A stretch of DNA of 64,000 nt, taken from positions 66,001-130,000 of the forward strand of contig NZ_JAKZHW010000002.1 in NCBI RefSeq assembly GCF_022568775.1, given 5' to 3'. This document shows, piece after piece, positions 1-8,658 of this stretch; the first letter of the stretch is position 1, and every line of letters starts with the position of its first letter. The position numbers were made by a program, and so were the translations under genes. The notes under the pieces are model-generated. The model made no database searches. It saw only the letters and a program-made list of their open reading frames with translations, and had not been told where the DNA came from. This stretch comes from Sphingomonas telluris (GTDB lineage Bacteria > Pseudomonadota > Alphaproteobacteria > Sphingomonadales > Sphingomonadaceae).

Positions 1-379
1 TGCGAATTGCGTACGTGAAGGTGTCGGGCAGGGTCTGTCCGGCATTGAGCGTCTGGAGCTGCGCACGGAAAGCTGCGGTAAGCGTCCCCGCATCGTAGCC
101 GACCTTGCCGTCGGACGTGATCCAGATCTTGGCGCCATTGGCGCTCTTGTCGCCGGACATGGCTTCAACCCGGGCTGTGTCCTGGGCGATGAGGTCCGTT
201 GAGGAGCTACCGTCGTCGAGGGACCACAGGATCTTGGCATTCCCGGCCAGATCGTTCGACATGACATCAAAAATTCTGATGCCGACGAAGTCCTCGGTCT
301 GGCCGGTGTAGATGTCCGTTTGCGCTTGTGGCGTGTTGTTCAACGACGCAGTGGTGCCGCCGCCCGTGTTTGTCGCCAT
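1..379 (-). CDS. VCBS-domain surface/RTX-type protein, N-terminal fragment
   Basis: The reading frame opens at an ATG (complement of 377-379) and runs off the left edge, so only about 126 N-terminal residues are visible. The segment starts with a Gly/Thr-rich stretch (MATNTGGGTT), and its later part has the VCBS repeat pattern: a DGKVGYDAG strand, then a LQTLNAGQTLPDTFTYAI strand. VCBS domains are Ig-like units repeated in large secreted adhesins and calcium-binding proteins, often exported by type I secretion without an N-terminal signal peptide, and none is seen here. Repeat number and C-terminal export signal lie outside the window. The family call is fairly safe. Whether it is an adhesin or an RTX enzyme cannot be told. 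Confidence 0.75.
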   Translation of the reverse strand, partial: MATNTGGGTTASLNNTPQAQTDIYTGQTEDFVGIRIFDVMSNDLAGNAKILWSLDDGSSSTDLIAQDTARVEAMSGDKSANGAKIWITSDGKVGYDAGTLTAAFRAQLQTLNAGQTLPDTFTYAIR

Positions 380-805
380 GTCAGCCCCCCAAGGCTACCG
401 AGCGTCGCCCCGACGACTCGGTTATCTTTCGTTAACTATTAGGATTTTTCGCGGCACGACAAGTGCTTAACGGCGCGCTCGTTCAAATATTTTGTTGATC
501 TCGTCTCAAAACGAGACTCACGCCTCGCCGATTCCTCTGGACTCAGCGGGTAATGTTTCATTTACAATCCGTTTTATGCCGACCTAGGCGCACGCACCGG
601 TGGAGAGAGCATTCGGCCGGGTTCCCGTGCCATGCGCCTCAGCCGCCGAAGGGTTCTGGCACTCGTCTGCCCCATCGATCTTGAACGAATAAGGCAGCGC
701 CCGCCTCCACGGGCGCTGCCTTTCCTTTTGGCTTGCGCACCGTTTGCCTGATCGGCAGCCCCGCTCTATCAGCGCCGCGATTCACGAAATTTATAAGCAG
801 GTTCC
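380..805. other. intergenic region, possible small RNA locus
   Basis: No convincing CDS lies between the divergently transcribed VCBS protein and the M14 carboxypeptidase. The region contains a strong plus-strand terminator-like hairpin (693-729) with no coding sequence upstream of it on that strand. A non-coding transcript ending near 729, or termination of a long leader, is therefore possible. The stretch 600-660 holds short GC-rich segments resembling parts of structured RNAs, but I could not fit any known RNA family. Confidence 0.4.
693..729 (+). terminator. intrinsic terminator-like hairpin
   Basis: An 11-bp perfect stem (GGCAGCGCCCG with CGGGCGCTGCC) and a 6-nt loop are followed at once by TTTCCTTTT on the plus strand. 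This is a textbook rho-independent terminator, although no CDS ends upstream of it. Confidence 0.75.
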
Positions 806-1948
806 ATGGCACTGACGATTTCGAGCGCATTCGACGCCGGCAATATCCGCGTTGTGAAACAGGACGGCGACAAGGCTGACCTGGAAATCGTCAAGGACCA
901 CATGTCCGACTTCTACCAGTGGTTCTACTTCCGGGTTGCCGGGGGAGAAGGCCGCGAGCTGACTCTGCGCATCACCAATTGCGCGGGCTCAGCCTATCCC
1001 AACGGCTGGCCGGACTACAAAGCAGTCGTTTCCCCTGACCGCGAGGAGTGGTTGCGGGTCCAGGACACGAGCTACGCCGACGGCGTCCTCACCATCCGCT
1101 TCACTCCCGACACCGACTGTGTCTGGGTCGCCTATTTCGCGCCTTACTCGATGGAGCGTCACCACGACCTGATCGCGACCTACGCGTCGCTTCCGATCGT
1201 CGACTATGCGTCGCTCGGCAAGTCGCTCGACGGCCAGGATATCGACTGCCTCAAGGTTGGTGACGGCGCCCTGAACGTCTGGCTCTACGCGCGCCAGCAT
1301 CCGGGTGAGTCCATGGCCGAGTGGTGGATGGAAGGCGCGCTCGAAAAGCTGTGCGACCCTGAAGACCCAGTCGCCCGCGTCCTCCGCCGCGACTGCACCT
1401 TCCGCATCGTTCCCAACATGAACCCTGACGGGTCGCGGCGCGGCCACCTGCGGACCAACGCCGTCGGCGTGAACCTCAATCGCGAATGGCATGCCCCGAC
1501 GGCCGAAAAGAGCCCGGAAGTCCTCGCCGTCCGCAACGCGATGGACGAGACGGGCGTCGACTTCGCCATGGACGTGCACGGCGACGAAGCGATTCCGGCG
1601 AACTTCCTGGCCGGTTTCGAGGGCATCCCCTCGCTGACCGACCGCCAGCTGGGTCTCTTCAACAGCTTTTCCGACGCGCTGGAACGCATCTCGCCCGACT
1701 TCCAGACCAGCCAAGGCTATGAAATCCCGGCGCCGGGCCAAGCGAACATGTCCATGTCCACGACGCAGCTGGCCGAACGCTACGGCTGCGTCTCGATGAC
1801 GCTCGAAATGCCGTTTAAGGACAATTTCGACCTTCCCGATCCGCTCTACGGTTGGAGCCCCGAGCGGTCGAAGTTCCTGGCCTTCGCCTGCCTCGATGCG
1901 CTGCACGCGATCCTGCCGGACCTCGCGAAGGCCAAGTCGGAGAAATAG
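806..1948 (+). CDS. M14 family zinc carboxypeptidase, cytosolic CCP-like
   Basis: This 380-residue protein has the layout of the cytosolic carboxypeptidase (CCP/AGBL-like) branch of M14: a beta-rich N-terminal domain (about 1-125) followed by the peptidase domain. Visible catalytic elements are the HPGE zinc motif (His165, Glu168), NPDGSRRG and NLNREW segments for substrate binding, the third zinc ligand in DVHGDE (His258), and the general base in TLEMPF (Glu334). There is no signal peptide, so it should act in the cytoplasm. The ATG at 806 is the first start that gives the complete N-terminal domain. gpmA follows after 2 bp, so the two are probably co-transcribed. The natural substrate of bacterial members is not known to me. 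Confidence 0.88.
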   Translation: MALTISSAFDAGNIRVVKQDGDKADLEIVKDHMSDFYQWFYFRVAGGEGRELTLRITNCAGSAYPNGWPDYKAVVSPDREEWLRVQDTSYADGVLTIRFTPDTDCVWVAYFAPYSMERHHDLIATYASLPIVDYASLGKSLDGQDIDCLKVGDGALNVWLYARQHPGESMAEWWMEGALEKLCDPEDPVARVLRRDCTFRIVPNMNPDGSRRGHLRTNAVGVNLNREWHAPTAEKSPEVLAVRNAMDETGVDFAMDVHGDEAIPANFLAGFEGIPSLTDRQLGLFNSFSDALERISPDFQTSQGYEIPAPGQANMSMSTTQLAERYGCVSMTLEMPFKDNFDLPDPLYGWSPERSKFLAFACLDALHAILPDLAKAKSEK

Positions 1949-1950
1949 GA

Positions 1951-2643
1951 ATGCCGCAGCTCGTCCTCATCCGCCACGGCCAGTCCCAGTGGAACCTCGA
2001 GAACCGCTTCACGGGCTGGTGGGACGTCGATCTTTCTGATCAGGGCGTGGCCGAAGCGCGCGCCGCCGGCGCGTTGCTGAGGGAGCGCGGGTTCGAGTTC
2101 GACCGCTGCTTCACCAGCGTCTTGACCCGCGCGATCCGGACGCTCCACTTGGTCCTTCATGAGCTCGACAGCCTGTGGCTTCCGGTCGCCAAGGACTGGC
2201 ACCTGAACGAGCGTCACTACGGCGGGCTGACGGGCCTCAACAAGCAGGAGATGATCGACAAGGTCGGGGCTGAGCAGGTCAAGACCTGGCGCCGATCCTA
2301 CGACATCCCGCCGCCGCCGCTGCCCAGCGACAGCCCCTACGACGTCTCCACGGACCGCCGCTACAACGGCATCCCCGTCCCGGTTACCGAAAGCCTCAAG
2401 GACACAATCGCTCGCGCGCTGCCCTATTACGAGCTGGAGATCGTGCCGGCGCTCCGGCGCGATGAGCGCGTGCTTGTCGCCGCGCATGGCAATTCCATCC
2501 GCGGCATCATCAAGCATCTCTCGAAGATCGGCGACGACGAGATCGTCGGTGTCGAGATCCCGACGGGCCAGCCGCTCGTTTACGAGCTGAACGAGGACCT
2601 AAGCGTCCGGGAAAGCTATTATCTCAGCGAGCGCGCGGCTTAA
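1951..2643 (+). CDS. gpmA: 2,3-bisphosphoglycerate-dependent phosphoglycerate mutase
   Basis: It interconverts 3- and 2-phosphoglycerate in glycolysis and gluconeogenesis. The 230-residue protein starts [15 protein letters not shown] with the phosphoacceptor His9 in the RHG motif, continues with the FTGWWDV and [13 protein letters not shown] segments of the dPGM active site, and ends with the second catalytic histidine in [10 protein letters not shown] chose ATG 1951 although the frame is open further upstream, because homology begins there and a GGAG-like site overlaps the stop region of the carboxypeptidase gene. Slightly shorter than the E. coli enzyme (about 250 residues), normal for alphaproteobacteria. 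Confidence 0.95.
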   Translation: MPQLVLIRHGQSQWNLENRFTGWWDVDLSDQGVAEARAAGALLRERGFEFDRCFTSVLTRAIRTLHLVLHELDSLWLPVAKDWHLNERHYGGLTGLNKQEMIDKVGAEQVKTWRRSYDIPPPPLPSDSPYDVSTDRRYNGIPVPVTESLKDTIARALPYYELEIVPALRRDERVLVAAHGNSIRGIIKHLSKIGDDEIVGVEIPTGQPLVYELNEDLSVRESYYLSERAA

Positions 2644-2652
2644 GGCAGCACG

Positions 2653-3243
2653 TTAGGCAGCGACCGAGCTGCCGCCCTTCTGCAGGTACATCGACTCGTC
2701 GGCGCGGGCCATGACGCTTTCCGGCCCGTCGTTCGGCTCGATGGTGGCGATGCCGATGGCAACGCTCAGCGGCAGGCACGTCCCCTCGAAGCAGAATTCG
2801 CATCCCGCGACCAGCGACCCGAGTCTCTGCGCCGTTTCCCGCGCGCTGGTCTCATCAGCGCGCTCCAGCAGGATCGCGAATTCGTCGCCACCGATTCGGG
2901 CAACGCAGTCGCTCTTCCGCACCCCTTCGGAGAGAAGTTCGGCGACCTGGATGAGCGCTTGGTCTCCGGCTAGGTGGCCGAAGCAGTCATTGATCATCTT
3001 GAGACCGTCGATGTCGACGAAGAGCACCGCCGAGCAGTCGTCGTAACGAGCAACGCGATCGATTGCGGCCTCAAGCTGGCGCATGAATCCGCGGCGGTTG
3101 GGAAGCTCGATCAGGACGTCCTGGTGAGCTAGCAGATCAAGCAATTGGACCCGCTGCTGCAGCTGAGCGACCTCACCGCGCAGCCGGCGGAGTTCCGCGA
3201 GCAGCACTTCCGGATCGGTCACATCGATCACGACATCATCCAT
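2653..3243 (-). CDS. GGDEF-domain diguanylate cyclase
   Basis: This 196-residue soluble protein has a short N-terminal coiled-coil-like helix (about 11-40, rich in Leu, Arg and Gln) leading directly into a GGDEF domain. The active-site signature RIGGDEF is intact at 118-122, and RKSD (109-112), five residues before it, fits the RxxD inhibitory I-site, so an active, product-inhibited c-di-GMP synthase is likely. No transmembrane or sensory domain is present. The usual DxLTGLPNR segment reads DVLIELPNR, a small deviation. The gene converges on gpmA. A PilZ protein, a candidate c-di-GMP receptor, is encoded 2.5 kb away. Confidence 0.9.
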   Translation of the reverse strand: MDDVVIDVTDPEVLLAELRRLRGEVAQLQQRVQLLDLLAHQDVLIELPNRRGFMRQLEAAIDRVARYDDCSAVLFVDIDGLKMINDCFGHLAGDQALIQVAELLSEGVRKSDCVARIGGDEFAILLERADETSARETAQRLGSLVAGCEFCFEGTCLPLSVAIGIATIEPNDGPESVMARADESMYLQKGGSSVAA

Positions 3244-3387
3244 AGCCGAACCGGATTCCCCTTGTTCATGTGAGACATAGCCTGATTCGGGCCCTGTTTA
3301 AATCCTGACTTTGCCCGAGGCGTTGCACCCGTCCGTCCATGTTCCTAAACGGCACAGCTCCGGAGGCAGAGGGAAACAGGCTCGGAA

Positions 3388-3870
3388 ATGGCGCAGCCGC
3401 TCGTCGGGATCATCATGGGCAGCAGCTCCGACTGGGAGACGATGCGCCACGCCGCCGACACGCTGAAAGCGTTGGGCGTCGAGCATGAGGTAAAGATCGT
3501 CTCGGCCCACCGCACTCCGAAGCGCCTTTACGACTATGCGGCCTCGGCGAAAGAGCGCGGGCTAAAGCTCATCATTGCAGGTGCCGGGGGCGCCGCACAC
3601 CTGCCCGGGATGGCCGCTTCCATGACCAGCCTTCCCGTCCTCGGCGTTCCAGTCGAAAGCCAGGCGCTGAAGGGTATGGATAGCTTGCTTTCCATCGTCC
3701 AGATGCCCGCCGGCGTGCCGGTCGGAACGCTGGCCATCGGACGCGCGGGGGCGGTCAACGCGGGTCTGCTCGGCGCCTCGATCCTGGCAATTACAGACGA
3801 CCAATTGGCCGCTCGCGTCGAACGCTACCGCGAGGAACAAACCGCCGCGGTGGCCGATAGTCCGGAATGA
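3388..3870 (+). CDS. purE: 5-(carboxyamino)imidazole ribonucleotide mutase
   Basis: PurE (class I) converts N5-CAIR to CAIR in purine biosynthesis. The 160-residue length is normal, and the N-terminal [13 protein letters not shown] and SAHRTPKR segments form the characteristic nucleotide-binding active site. The later [11 protein letters not shown] loop is also typical. The stop codon overlaps the purK start by 4 bp (ATGA, 3867-3870), so the two are translationally coupled. Confidence 0.97.
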   Translation: MAQPLVGIIMGSSSDWETMRHAADTLKALGVEHEVKIVSAHRTPKRLYDYAASAKERGLKLIIAGAGGAAHLPGMAASMTSLPVLGVPVESQALKGMDSLLSIVQMPAGVPVGTLAIGRAGAVNAGLLGASILAITDDQLAARVERYREEQTAAVADSPE

Positions 3871-4931
3871 TCGTCCCGCCAGGTTCATCCATAGGCATTG
3901 TCGGAGGCGGCCAGCTCGGCCGCATGCTCGCGGTCGCGGCGGCGCAGCTTGGGTACAAGTGCCATATCTTCGATCCGCATGAGGACCCGCCAGCCGCGCA
4001 CGTCGCCGCCGGATTTACGCGCGGCGCCTATGAAGATGCGGAAGCGCTCGCGGAGTTCGCGACCCAGGTCGATGTTATCACCTATGAGTTCGAGAACCTG
4101 CCTGTCGGACCGCTCGCCGTCCTCGGCCCGAAGTTGCGCCCCGGCACCCGCTCGCTCGCGGTGGCGCAGGACCGCGCCGTCGAAAAGCAGTTCATCGAGG
4201 AATGCGGGGCCACAGTCGCTGCCTGGCGGTCCGTCGACAGCGCGGACGACGTCGAGCGCGCCGTCGCCGAGCTCGGCACGCCGATCGTCCTCAAGACCCG
4301 CCGCTACGGCTATGACGGAAAGGGCCAGGCGTGGATCCGCAATCCGTCCGAGGCGCAGTCCGCATGGGATTCGATCGGCCACGAGCCCGCCGTCGCTGAG
4401 GCAGGCGTCGAGTTCGACGCTGAATTCTCCGTCATCGTAGCGCGCTGGGAAGACGGACGGACGACGTTCTGGGACAGCCCGGACAACGTCCACCGTGAAG
4501 GCATCCTACGCACGTCGACCGTGCCGCCGCCACCGGTAATCGCGGGGCAGGTCGAGCACGCGCGGACGGCCGCCGCGAACATCGCGAGCGCACTCGATCA
4601 CGTCGGGGTCCTTACCGTGGAGTTCTTCGCCTCGCGCAACGGTCCCATCGTCAACGAGATCGCGCCGCGCGTTCACAACAGCGGCCACTGGACGATCGAG
4701 GGCGCCTTCACCTCGCAGTTCGAACAGCACATCCGCGCCGTCTGCGGCCTTCCGCCGGGCTCGACCGATCTCGCCTGTCACTCGGCGCGCATGGACAATC
4801 TCATCGGCGACGAGATCGCGGACTGGCAGGGGCTGCTCGCCGACCCCCACGCGCACGTGCACATTTATGGTAAGGGCGAGGCGCGGCCCGGCCGCAAGAT
4901 GGGCCACGTGACGAGGATCGACGTCGGATGA
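3867..4931 (+). CDS. purK: 5-(carboxyamino)imidazole ribonucleotide synthase
   Basis: PurK makes N5-CAIR from AIR, ATP and bicarbonate and supplies PurE. The 354-residue protein shows the N-terminal [11 protein letters not shown] nucleotide fold, the ATP-grasp lysine region ([17 protein letters not shown]) and the C-terminal [21 protein letters not shown] motif of the family. It overlaps purE by 4 bp and the downstream GST gene by 4 bp (4928-4931), making a three-gene operon. Confidence 0.97.
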   Translation: MIVPPGSSIGIVGGGQLGRMLAVAAAQLGYKCHIFDPHEDPPAAHVAAGFTRGAYEDAEALAEFATQVDVITYEFENLPVGPLAVLGPKLRPGTRSLAVAQDRAVEKQFIEECGATVAAWRSVDSADDVERAVAELGTPIVLKTRRYGYDGKGQAWIRNPSEAQSAWDSIGHEPAVAEAGVEFDAEFSVIVARWEDGRTTFWDSPDNVHREGILRTSTVPPPPVIAGQVEHARTAAANIASALDHVGVLTVEFFASRNGPIVNEIAPRVHNSGHWTIEGAFTSQFEQHIRAVCGLPPGSTDLACHSARMDNLIGDEIADWQGLLADPHAHVHIYGKGEARPGRKMGHVTRIDVG

Positions 4932-5665
4932 AGATCATCGGGAGCTTCGTCAGCCCCTACGTCCGCAAGGTGCTGGCCTGCATGCACCTCAAGGGGCTCA
5001 GCTACGAGATCGATCCGATCACGCCCTTCTTCGGCAACGACGAGTTCCGCCGCCTCAGCCCGCTCTGCCGCATCCCGGTGCTGATCGACGGCGACTTCAC
5101 GACCAGCGATTCATCGGTGATCTGCGCCTATCTCGACGAGGCCTATCCCGGCCATCCGCTGTTGCCGGCCGACCCGAAGGATCGCGCCCGCGCCCGCTGG
5201 CTGGAGGAGTTCGCCGACACGCGCCTCGGGGACCTCTTCATCTGGGGCCTGTTCTACCAGAAGATCGTTCACCCGCTCGTTTGGGGCGAACCTGGCGACC
5301 AGGCGCGCATCGCCAAGACGCTGTCGGAAGATGCGCCGGCGGCGCTCGATTATCTCGAAGGCGAACTGCCCGAGACCGGCTGGCTGTTCGGCGACTTCGG
5401 CCTCGCCGACATCGCCATCGCCAGTTTCTTCCGCAACGCCGCCTATGCAGACTTCGAGCCCGACGCCGGCCGCTGGCCGCGTGTGGCCAGCTTCGTCGCT
5501 CGTGCCTTGGCCCACGACGCGTTCGCGTCCACGTTCCCGTTCGAGAACATCCAGCGAAGCGTCGACATCAAGGGCCGACGTCAGGCTTTGCTCGATGCTG
5601 GAGCCCCGCTTTGCGAGCTGACCCTCGGCGAGCCGGTCCCGAGGCGCGGCATGATGAGGCTTTAG
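4928..5665 (+). CDS. glutathione S-transferase family protein
   Basis: A 245-residue protein. Its N-terminal thioredoxin-like domain (about 1-78) has SPYVRKVLACMHLKG at the glutathione site, a cis-Pro segment (CRIPVLIDG) and the TSDSSVICAYLDEA glutathione-contact motif. An all-helical C-terminal domain includes FGLADIAIASFF, the N-capping motif region of GSTs. The substrate cannot be predicted. It overlaps purK by 4 bp, an association that need not be functional. Confidence 0.88.
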   Translation: MKIIGSFVSPYVRKVLACMHLKGLSYEIDPITPFFGNDEFRRLSPLCRIPVLIDGDFTTSDSSVICAYLDEAYPGHPLLPADPKDRARARWLEEFADTRLGDLFIWGLFYQKIVHPLVWGEPGDQARIAKTLSEDAPAALDYLEGELPETGWLFGDFGLADIAIASFFRNAAYADFEPDAGRWPRVASFVARALAHDAFASTFPFENIQRSVDIKGRRQALLDAGAPLCELTLGEPVPRRGMMRL

Positions 5666-5676
5666 CCGGGCCGATT

Positions 5677-5691
5677 TTAACCTTTCGTTAG
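5677..5691 (+). promoter_or_regulatory. possible CtrA-binding site upstream of the PilZ gene
   Basis: TTAA-N7-TTAG (TTAACCTTTCGTTAG) lies about 30 bp before the PilZ start codon. The alphaproteobacterial CtrA consensus is TTAA-N7-TTAA, so seven of eight conserved bases match. One short match in 64 kb is weak evidence, but its promoter position fits. Confidence 0.35.
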
Positions 5692-5721
5692 GCACGATCG
5701 GCGACCCTTCGGGCCGATCTC

Positions 5722-6174
5722 ATGTCGCTCCATGCACACCTCGACTCCAGCCAGCGGACCAACGAACGCCGCGGCTCTCGCCGTCGCAAGCTTTGGCTCG
5801 AAGCGGAAGGCGCCGGGTCGGCGAAGGGCGCCGACGTGGTCATCCATGATTTGTCCGAAGAGGGCATGCTCCTCGAATGCTCCGTCTCGCTGAATGTCGG
5901 CGAGCGGCTCGAAGTGCACATTCCCGAAGCGGGCGAGACGCTGGCCGCGATCGTGTGGACCAGCGGCAAGTTCTTCGGCTGCAAGTTCGACGACCCGCTG
6001 TCCTCGGCGGCCGTCAGCGCAGCGCTTCTTCGCAGTCCCTCCCCACCGTCTGAGACCGAACGGTCGACGGCGCTCTACGTGGCACTCGTGGAGCTGAGGG
6101 CGCTTGCGAAGGAGATCGAGCGGATCACCGATCGCGTCGACAGCGCGATCAACCGGTTGAATACGGAACGGTAA
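5722..6174 (+). CDS. PilZ domain protein
   Basis: A 150-residue soluble protein with a PilZ fold at about 12-95. The c-di-GMP-binding N-terminal arginine motif is seen as RRGSRR near residue 14, and the second motif (D/N-x-S-x-x-G) as DLSEEGM around residues 43-49. The C-terminal third is helical (ELRALAKEIERITDRVDSAINRL) and may form a coiled coil. Probably a c-di-GMP effector; the partner process (motility, cell cycle, polysaccharide) is not shown by the sequence. A CtrA-like site lies just upstream. Confidence 0.85.
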   Translation: MSLHAHLDSSQRTNERRGSRRRKLWLEAEGAGSAKGADVVIHDLSEEGMLLECSVSLNVGERLEVHIPEAGETLAAIVWTSGKFFGCKFDDPLSSAAVSAALLRSPSPPSETERSTALYVALVELRALAKEIERITDRVDSAINRLNTER

Positions 6175-6313
6175 TTCTCGGGCTCGGGGATGACGTCAAA
6201 GTGACGTCACTTCGGGTGAAACCACTAAGCGACCCCTGTGGACAGTCGGGATGGGACGCGCCCGGCGCTCGCATATTCTTCCGTCCGCGGGGATCAGAGC
6301 TCGAGAGGCGCAG

Positions 6314-6514
6314 ATGGAATCTGATGCCGTCTATTTTCGTCGCCGCGCGAGCGAGGAGAATCTCGCGGCGATCCGTGCGGATCACCCGCGGGCGCGCAAG
6401 GCGCATCTGGAGCTGGCCGGCCGCTACGATGACCTGGCCGACGCCATCGATGAGCAGGAACGCAGCGCCCTCCCGCGCAGAAGGAGAGGCAAGCGGACCG
6501 GCATGTGGCTCTAG
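6314..6514 (+). CDS. small conserved hypothetical protein
   Basis: A 66-residue soluble, charged protein (MESDAVYFRRRASEE...). The pattern of an Arg-rich start, an Ala-rich central helix (ARKAHLELAGRYDDL) and a basic tail recurs in small sphingomonad proteins, but I know no function. I take ATG 6314 rather than the upstream ATG because the upstream extension has non-coding character and homologous-looking sequence begins here. Confidence 0.55.
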   Translation: MESDAVYFRRRASEENLAAIRADHPRARKAHLELAGRYDDLADAIDEQERSALPRRRRGKRTGMWL

Positions 6515-6520
6515 TCCCGT

Positions 6521-7345
6521 TCAGACACCCATGATCTGACGCGCCGCCGCATGCCACGCCGGCGTGTTCCACAGCAGGTTGATCAGGATTGCGAGCGGCA
6601 CGTTGATCGCCAGCCAGATCCAATAGGCTTCGTGCACTCGCCGATTCCGCACCACGTCCCAGACGAACAGCGGCGACACGGCCAGCAACACGTACAGGTC
6701 CGTCGCGATCGGGCTCGCGGGCAAGGTCGTCGGCAGCCAGCTCATGCGGTCGATCGCCGCCGGCAGAGGCATGGCCGTCGCGAGGAAGATCATGCGTTTG
6801 TGTAGCCCCGAATTCCCGCGCCGGGCCTTCAACCCCATAGCCATGAAGAGGGGAAAAGCGATCCCGATCCGCATCTGCAGCAGCAGGATGTTGTCGAGCG
6901 CCAGCAGCCGCTCTTCCATCTGCGGCCGCACGTCAGCCGGTGCAGTCTGAGCGAAGTTCCACACCTGGTGATACATGGTCGGCGCGAGGATCAGGCCCAC
7001 CACGACGAGGGCGGGGACAAGCGCGAAAGCCGCCATCCCGAGGCGCATGTGCAGCTCCGCCCGCCCTGTCGCCATCAGCAACGACTGCGTCAGCAGCAGG
7101 AGCAGGAAAGAGCCCATCAGCACGGCATGGAAGTGGAGCACCGTCGGGAAAGGCGGCCTCTGCCCAGCTTGGACGGCGGCTACCTTCATCAACGAGTCGG
7201 GAATGAAGCCGGTGAGCACGATCACGATGAACCAGGCGGCCGTGAAGACGAAGATCCAACGATCGATCGCATGCGCTCGCGGCGTGCCCGAAAGCTCGTC
7301 CCGTCGTTGTTCCTGAGAAGAAAAACGCCCCGCTACAGTCGCCAT
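6521..7345 (-). CDS. multi-pass inner-membrane protein, unknown function
   Basis: The 274-residue protein has about seven predicted hydrophobic segments, the first at about 22-42 and the last near the C-terminus. Histidines sit at membrane boundaries (VLHFHAVLMG, LHMRLG, SGLHKRM), which could bind heme or metal, but no family-defining motif is recognisable. The overall look resembles DUF2306-like or cytochrome b561-like membrane proteins without being a firm match. ATG 7345 has an AAGGGG ribosome-binding site about 8 bp upstream; the longer open frame is non-coding in character. Confidence 0.7.
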   Translation of the reverse strand: MATVAGRFSSQEQRRDELSGTPRAHAIDRWIFVFTAAWFIVIVLTGFIPDSLMKVAAVQAGQRPPFPTVLHFHAVLMGSFLLLLLTQSLLMATGRAELHMRLGMAAFALVPALVVVGLILAPTMYHQVWNFAQTAPADVRPQMEERLLALDNILLLQMRIGIAFPLFMAMGLKARRGNSGLHKRMIFLATAMPLPAAIDRMSWLPTTLPASPIATDLYVLLAVSPLFVWDVVRNRRVHEAYWIWLAINVPLAILINLLWNTPAWHAAARQIMGV

Positions 7346-7515
7346 GGCGTGTCCCCTTCGCCTCAGACCGTTCCACGGCGTTAACATATTTATCAGGTCG
7401 CGGCACCCCTGCCGCCCGCAGCCGGGGATCCGTTCGGACTTTCTAAACGATCTCCCCATATTCGCTTTGATTGTGGGGGCGGTGGACCAGCGACAGTTGG
7501 TCAAAGGACACGTCC

Positions 7516-7659
7516 ATGAGGTTATCGAAGCGGGACACCGAGGAGGCGCTCTTGAGCGATTCAGCCCTTGCCCAGCGGCTGGAGACGATCGTTGGCCGCA
7601 CCCTGGTCGAGAAGGCCATTCACGAACGCCGGCAACCAATTCCGTCCGGCCGCGACTGA
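7516..7659 (+). CDS. small hypothetical protein (47 aa)
   Basis: MRLSKRDTEEALLSDSALAQ... is a short, charged, helical protein with an AAAGGA ribosome-binding site about 8 bp before ATG 7516. It precedes another small gene in the same direction (27 bp gap). No family is recognised. It would be divergently transcribed from the membrane protein gene at 7345. Confidence 0.45.
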   Translation: MRLSKRDTEEALLSDSALAQRLETIVGRTLVEKAIHERRQPIPSGRD

Positions 7660-7686
7660 TTGCCTAGCGCTGAAGGGGAGGCGCTC

Positions 7687-8040
7687 ATGCCACACTACAA
7701 TGTTTACGCCGGGAGCGGCGAGGGCGGCCGCACGTCGCGCGTCTACAGCTTCACCGCCGAGGACGACCTGGCCGCAGAGAAGTTCGTTCTCGCACGGCTC
7801 ACCGACAAGCCGGTCGCTCTGGTGCTTCTCGAGGCGGATCGCGCGCTACGAAGGAAAGAAGGCATGAACCGTCTCCTTCCGCTCGGGCTCATCGCGGCCG
7901 CGGCATTGACGATCACTGGCTGCGGGCAAGCGGACCAGGCCACCGCGCGGTCTACGGTCACCGTCAAGCTCCCGCCGGCGCAACCGGCTGCGGCCAAGCC
8001 TGGCTTTTCCAACGCCTCGGAGACTGGGTTCCGGCCGTGA
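7687..8040 (+). CDS. hypothetical protein with an internal lipoprotein-like module
   Basis: The 117-residue frame has two unlike halves. Residues 1-59 (MPHYNVYAGSGEGG...) look like a small soluble mixed alpha/beta protein. Residue 60 onward begins MNRLLPLGLIAAAALTITGC, a lipoprotein signal peptide with lipobox ITGC, followed by a short Ala/Pro/Lys-rich tail. A strong Shine-Dalgarno sequence (AAGGAAAGAAGG) sits just before the internal ATG at 7864. Two products from one frame, or loss of a stop codon between two small genes, are both plausible. Confidence 0.55.
   Translation: MPHYNVYAGSGEGGRTSRVYSFTAEDDLAAEKFVLARLTDKPVALVLLEADRALRRKEGMNRLLPLGLIAAAALTITGCGQADQATARSTVTVKLPPAQPAAAKPGFSNASETGFRP
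7864..8040 (+). CDS. putative small lipoprotein from an internal start
   Basis: If translation starts at ATG 7864, the 58-residue product is a small outer- or inner-membrane lipoprotein: signal peptide 1-18 and lipid-modified Cys in ITGC, then a 38-residue tail. AAGGAAAGAAGG ends 1-2 bases before the ATG, with its core at usable spacing. It is in frame with the longer ORF that begins at 7687, and I list it separately because the signal peptide only makes sense from this start. Confidence 0.45.
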   Translation: MNRLLPLGLIAAAALTITGCGQADQATARSTVTVKLPPAQPAAAKPGFSNASETGFRP

Positions 8041-8061
8041 CGGGCTAGTGGCAGCTAGGGC

Positions 8062-8658
8062 TCATCTGCCCACGCGGCCCTCTTCATCCATGCTCGCGGC
8101 ATGCTTATCAATTTTAGCGACGTAGTTGAGTGTTTCTTCGTGCCGCCACTTCGGAACATTGGGGGCCACGGACTGGATGCTCGGCCAGATACTCGGGTCA
8201 AGCATGCTCGTGCGTGCCGCCTTCTGAGCACGCAGAAGCGTCCCGCGCCCTGCGTTGTAGCTGGCGAACATGAAATGGTTCCGATCCTGACTGCCAGAGC
8301 CCCTCTCCCACTGGCCCCATAACTGCCGATCGTAATAAATCCCGGCGGCTATGTTCCACTCGGGCTGATCAATCGCAACTATTTCGGGGTTCTTGGATCG
8401 GATTTCCTTGAACGTCGCCGGCATCAATTGCATGATTCCGCGGGCACCGACCCAGCTCTTGGCGTCCATGCTGATGTTGCTTTCCGTCATGGCTTGGGCC
8501 TTGAAAATCCGCCAATCGTATCCCGGACCGAAAAAGCGCTTCGTATATTTACGAAACGTGTCGTCGTATCTGTCGGAGACTGTCTCTGCTCCAGCTTGTG
8601 CTGATACAGTCAGTCCCACGAGCACGATCAGTAGGTTTGCCCTAGAGCTCGTCGTCAA
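8062..8658 (-). CDS. lytic transglycosylase, SLT domain
   Basis: A 198-residue exported peptidoglycan lytic transglycosylase. After a signal peptide (cleavage probably after AQA or AGA, near residue 25) comes the SLT domain with the catalytic glutamate in AQAMTESNI, then GARGIMQLMPAT and the FASYNAGRG motif. I place the start at a TTG (complement of 8656-8658) that overlaps the stop of the DUF350 gene as TTGA and has a perfect AGGAGG nine bases upstream. The nearest upstream ATG would add a non-coding leader. The local GC content is lower than in neighbouring genes. Confidence 0.82.
   Translation of the reverse strand: MTTSSRANLLIVLVGLTVSAQAGAETVSDRYDDTFRKYTKRFFGPGYDWRIFKAQAMTESNISMDAKSWVGARGIMQLMPATFKEIRSKNPEIVAIDQPEWNIAAGIYYDRQLWGQWERGSGSQDRNHFMFASYNAGRGTLLRAQKAARTSMLDPSIWPSIQSVAPNVPKWRHEETLNYVAKIDKHAASMDEEGRVGR

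Noticed and set aside
590-665. Fragments resembling a glycine riboswitch (GGAGAGAGC, GCCGCCGAAGG)
   Set aside because: The conserved GCAA and CTCAGGCAA parts are missing, and no glycine-related gene follows.
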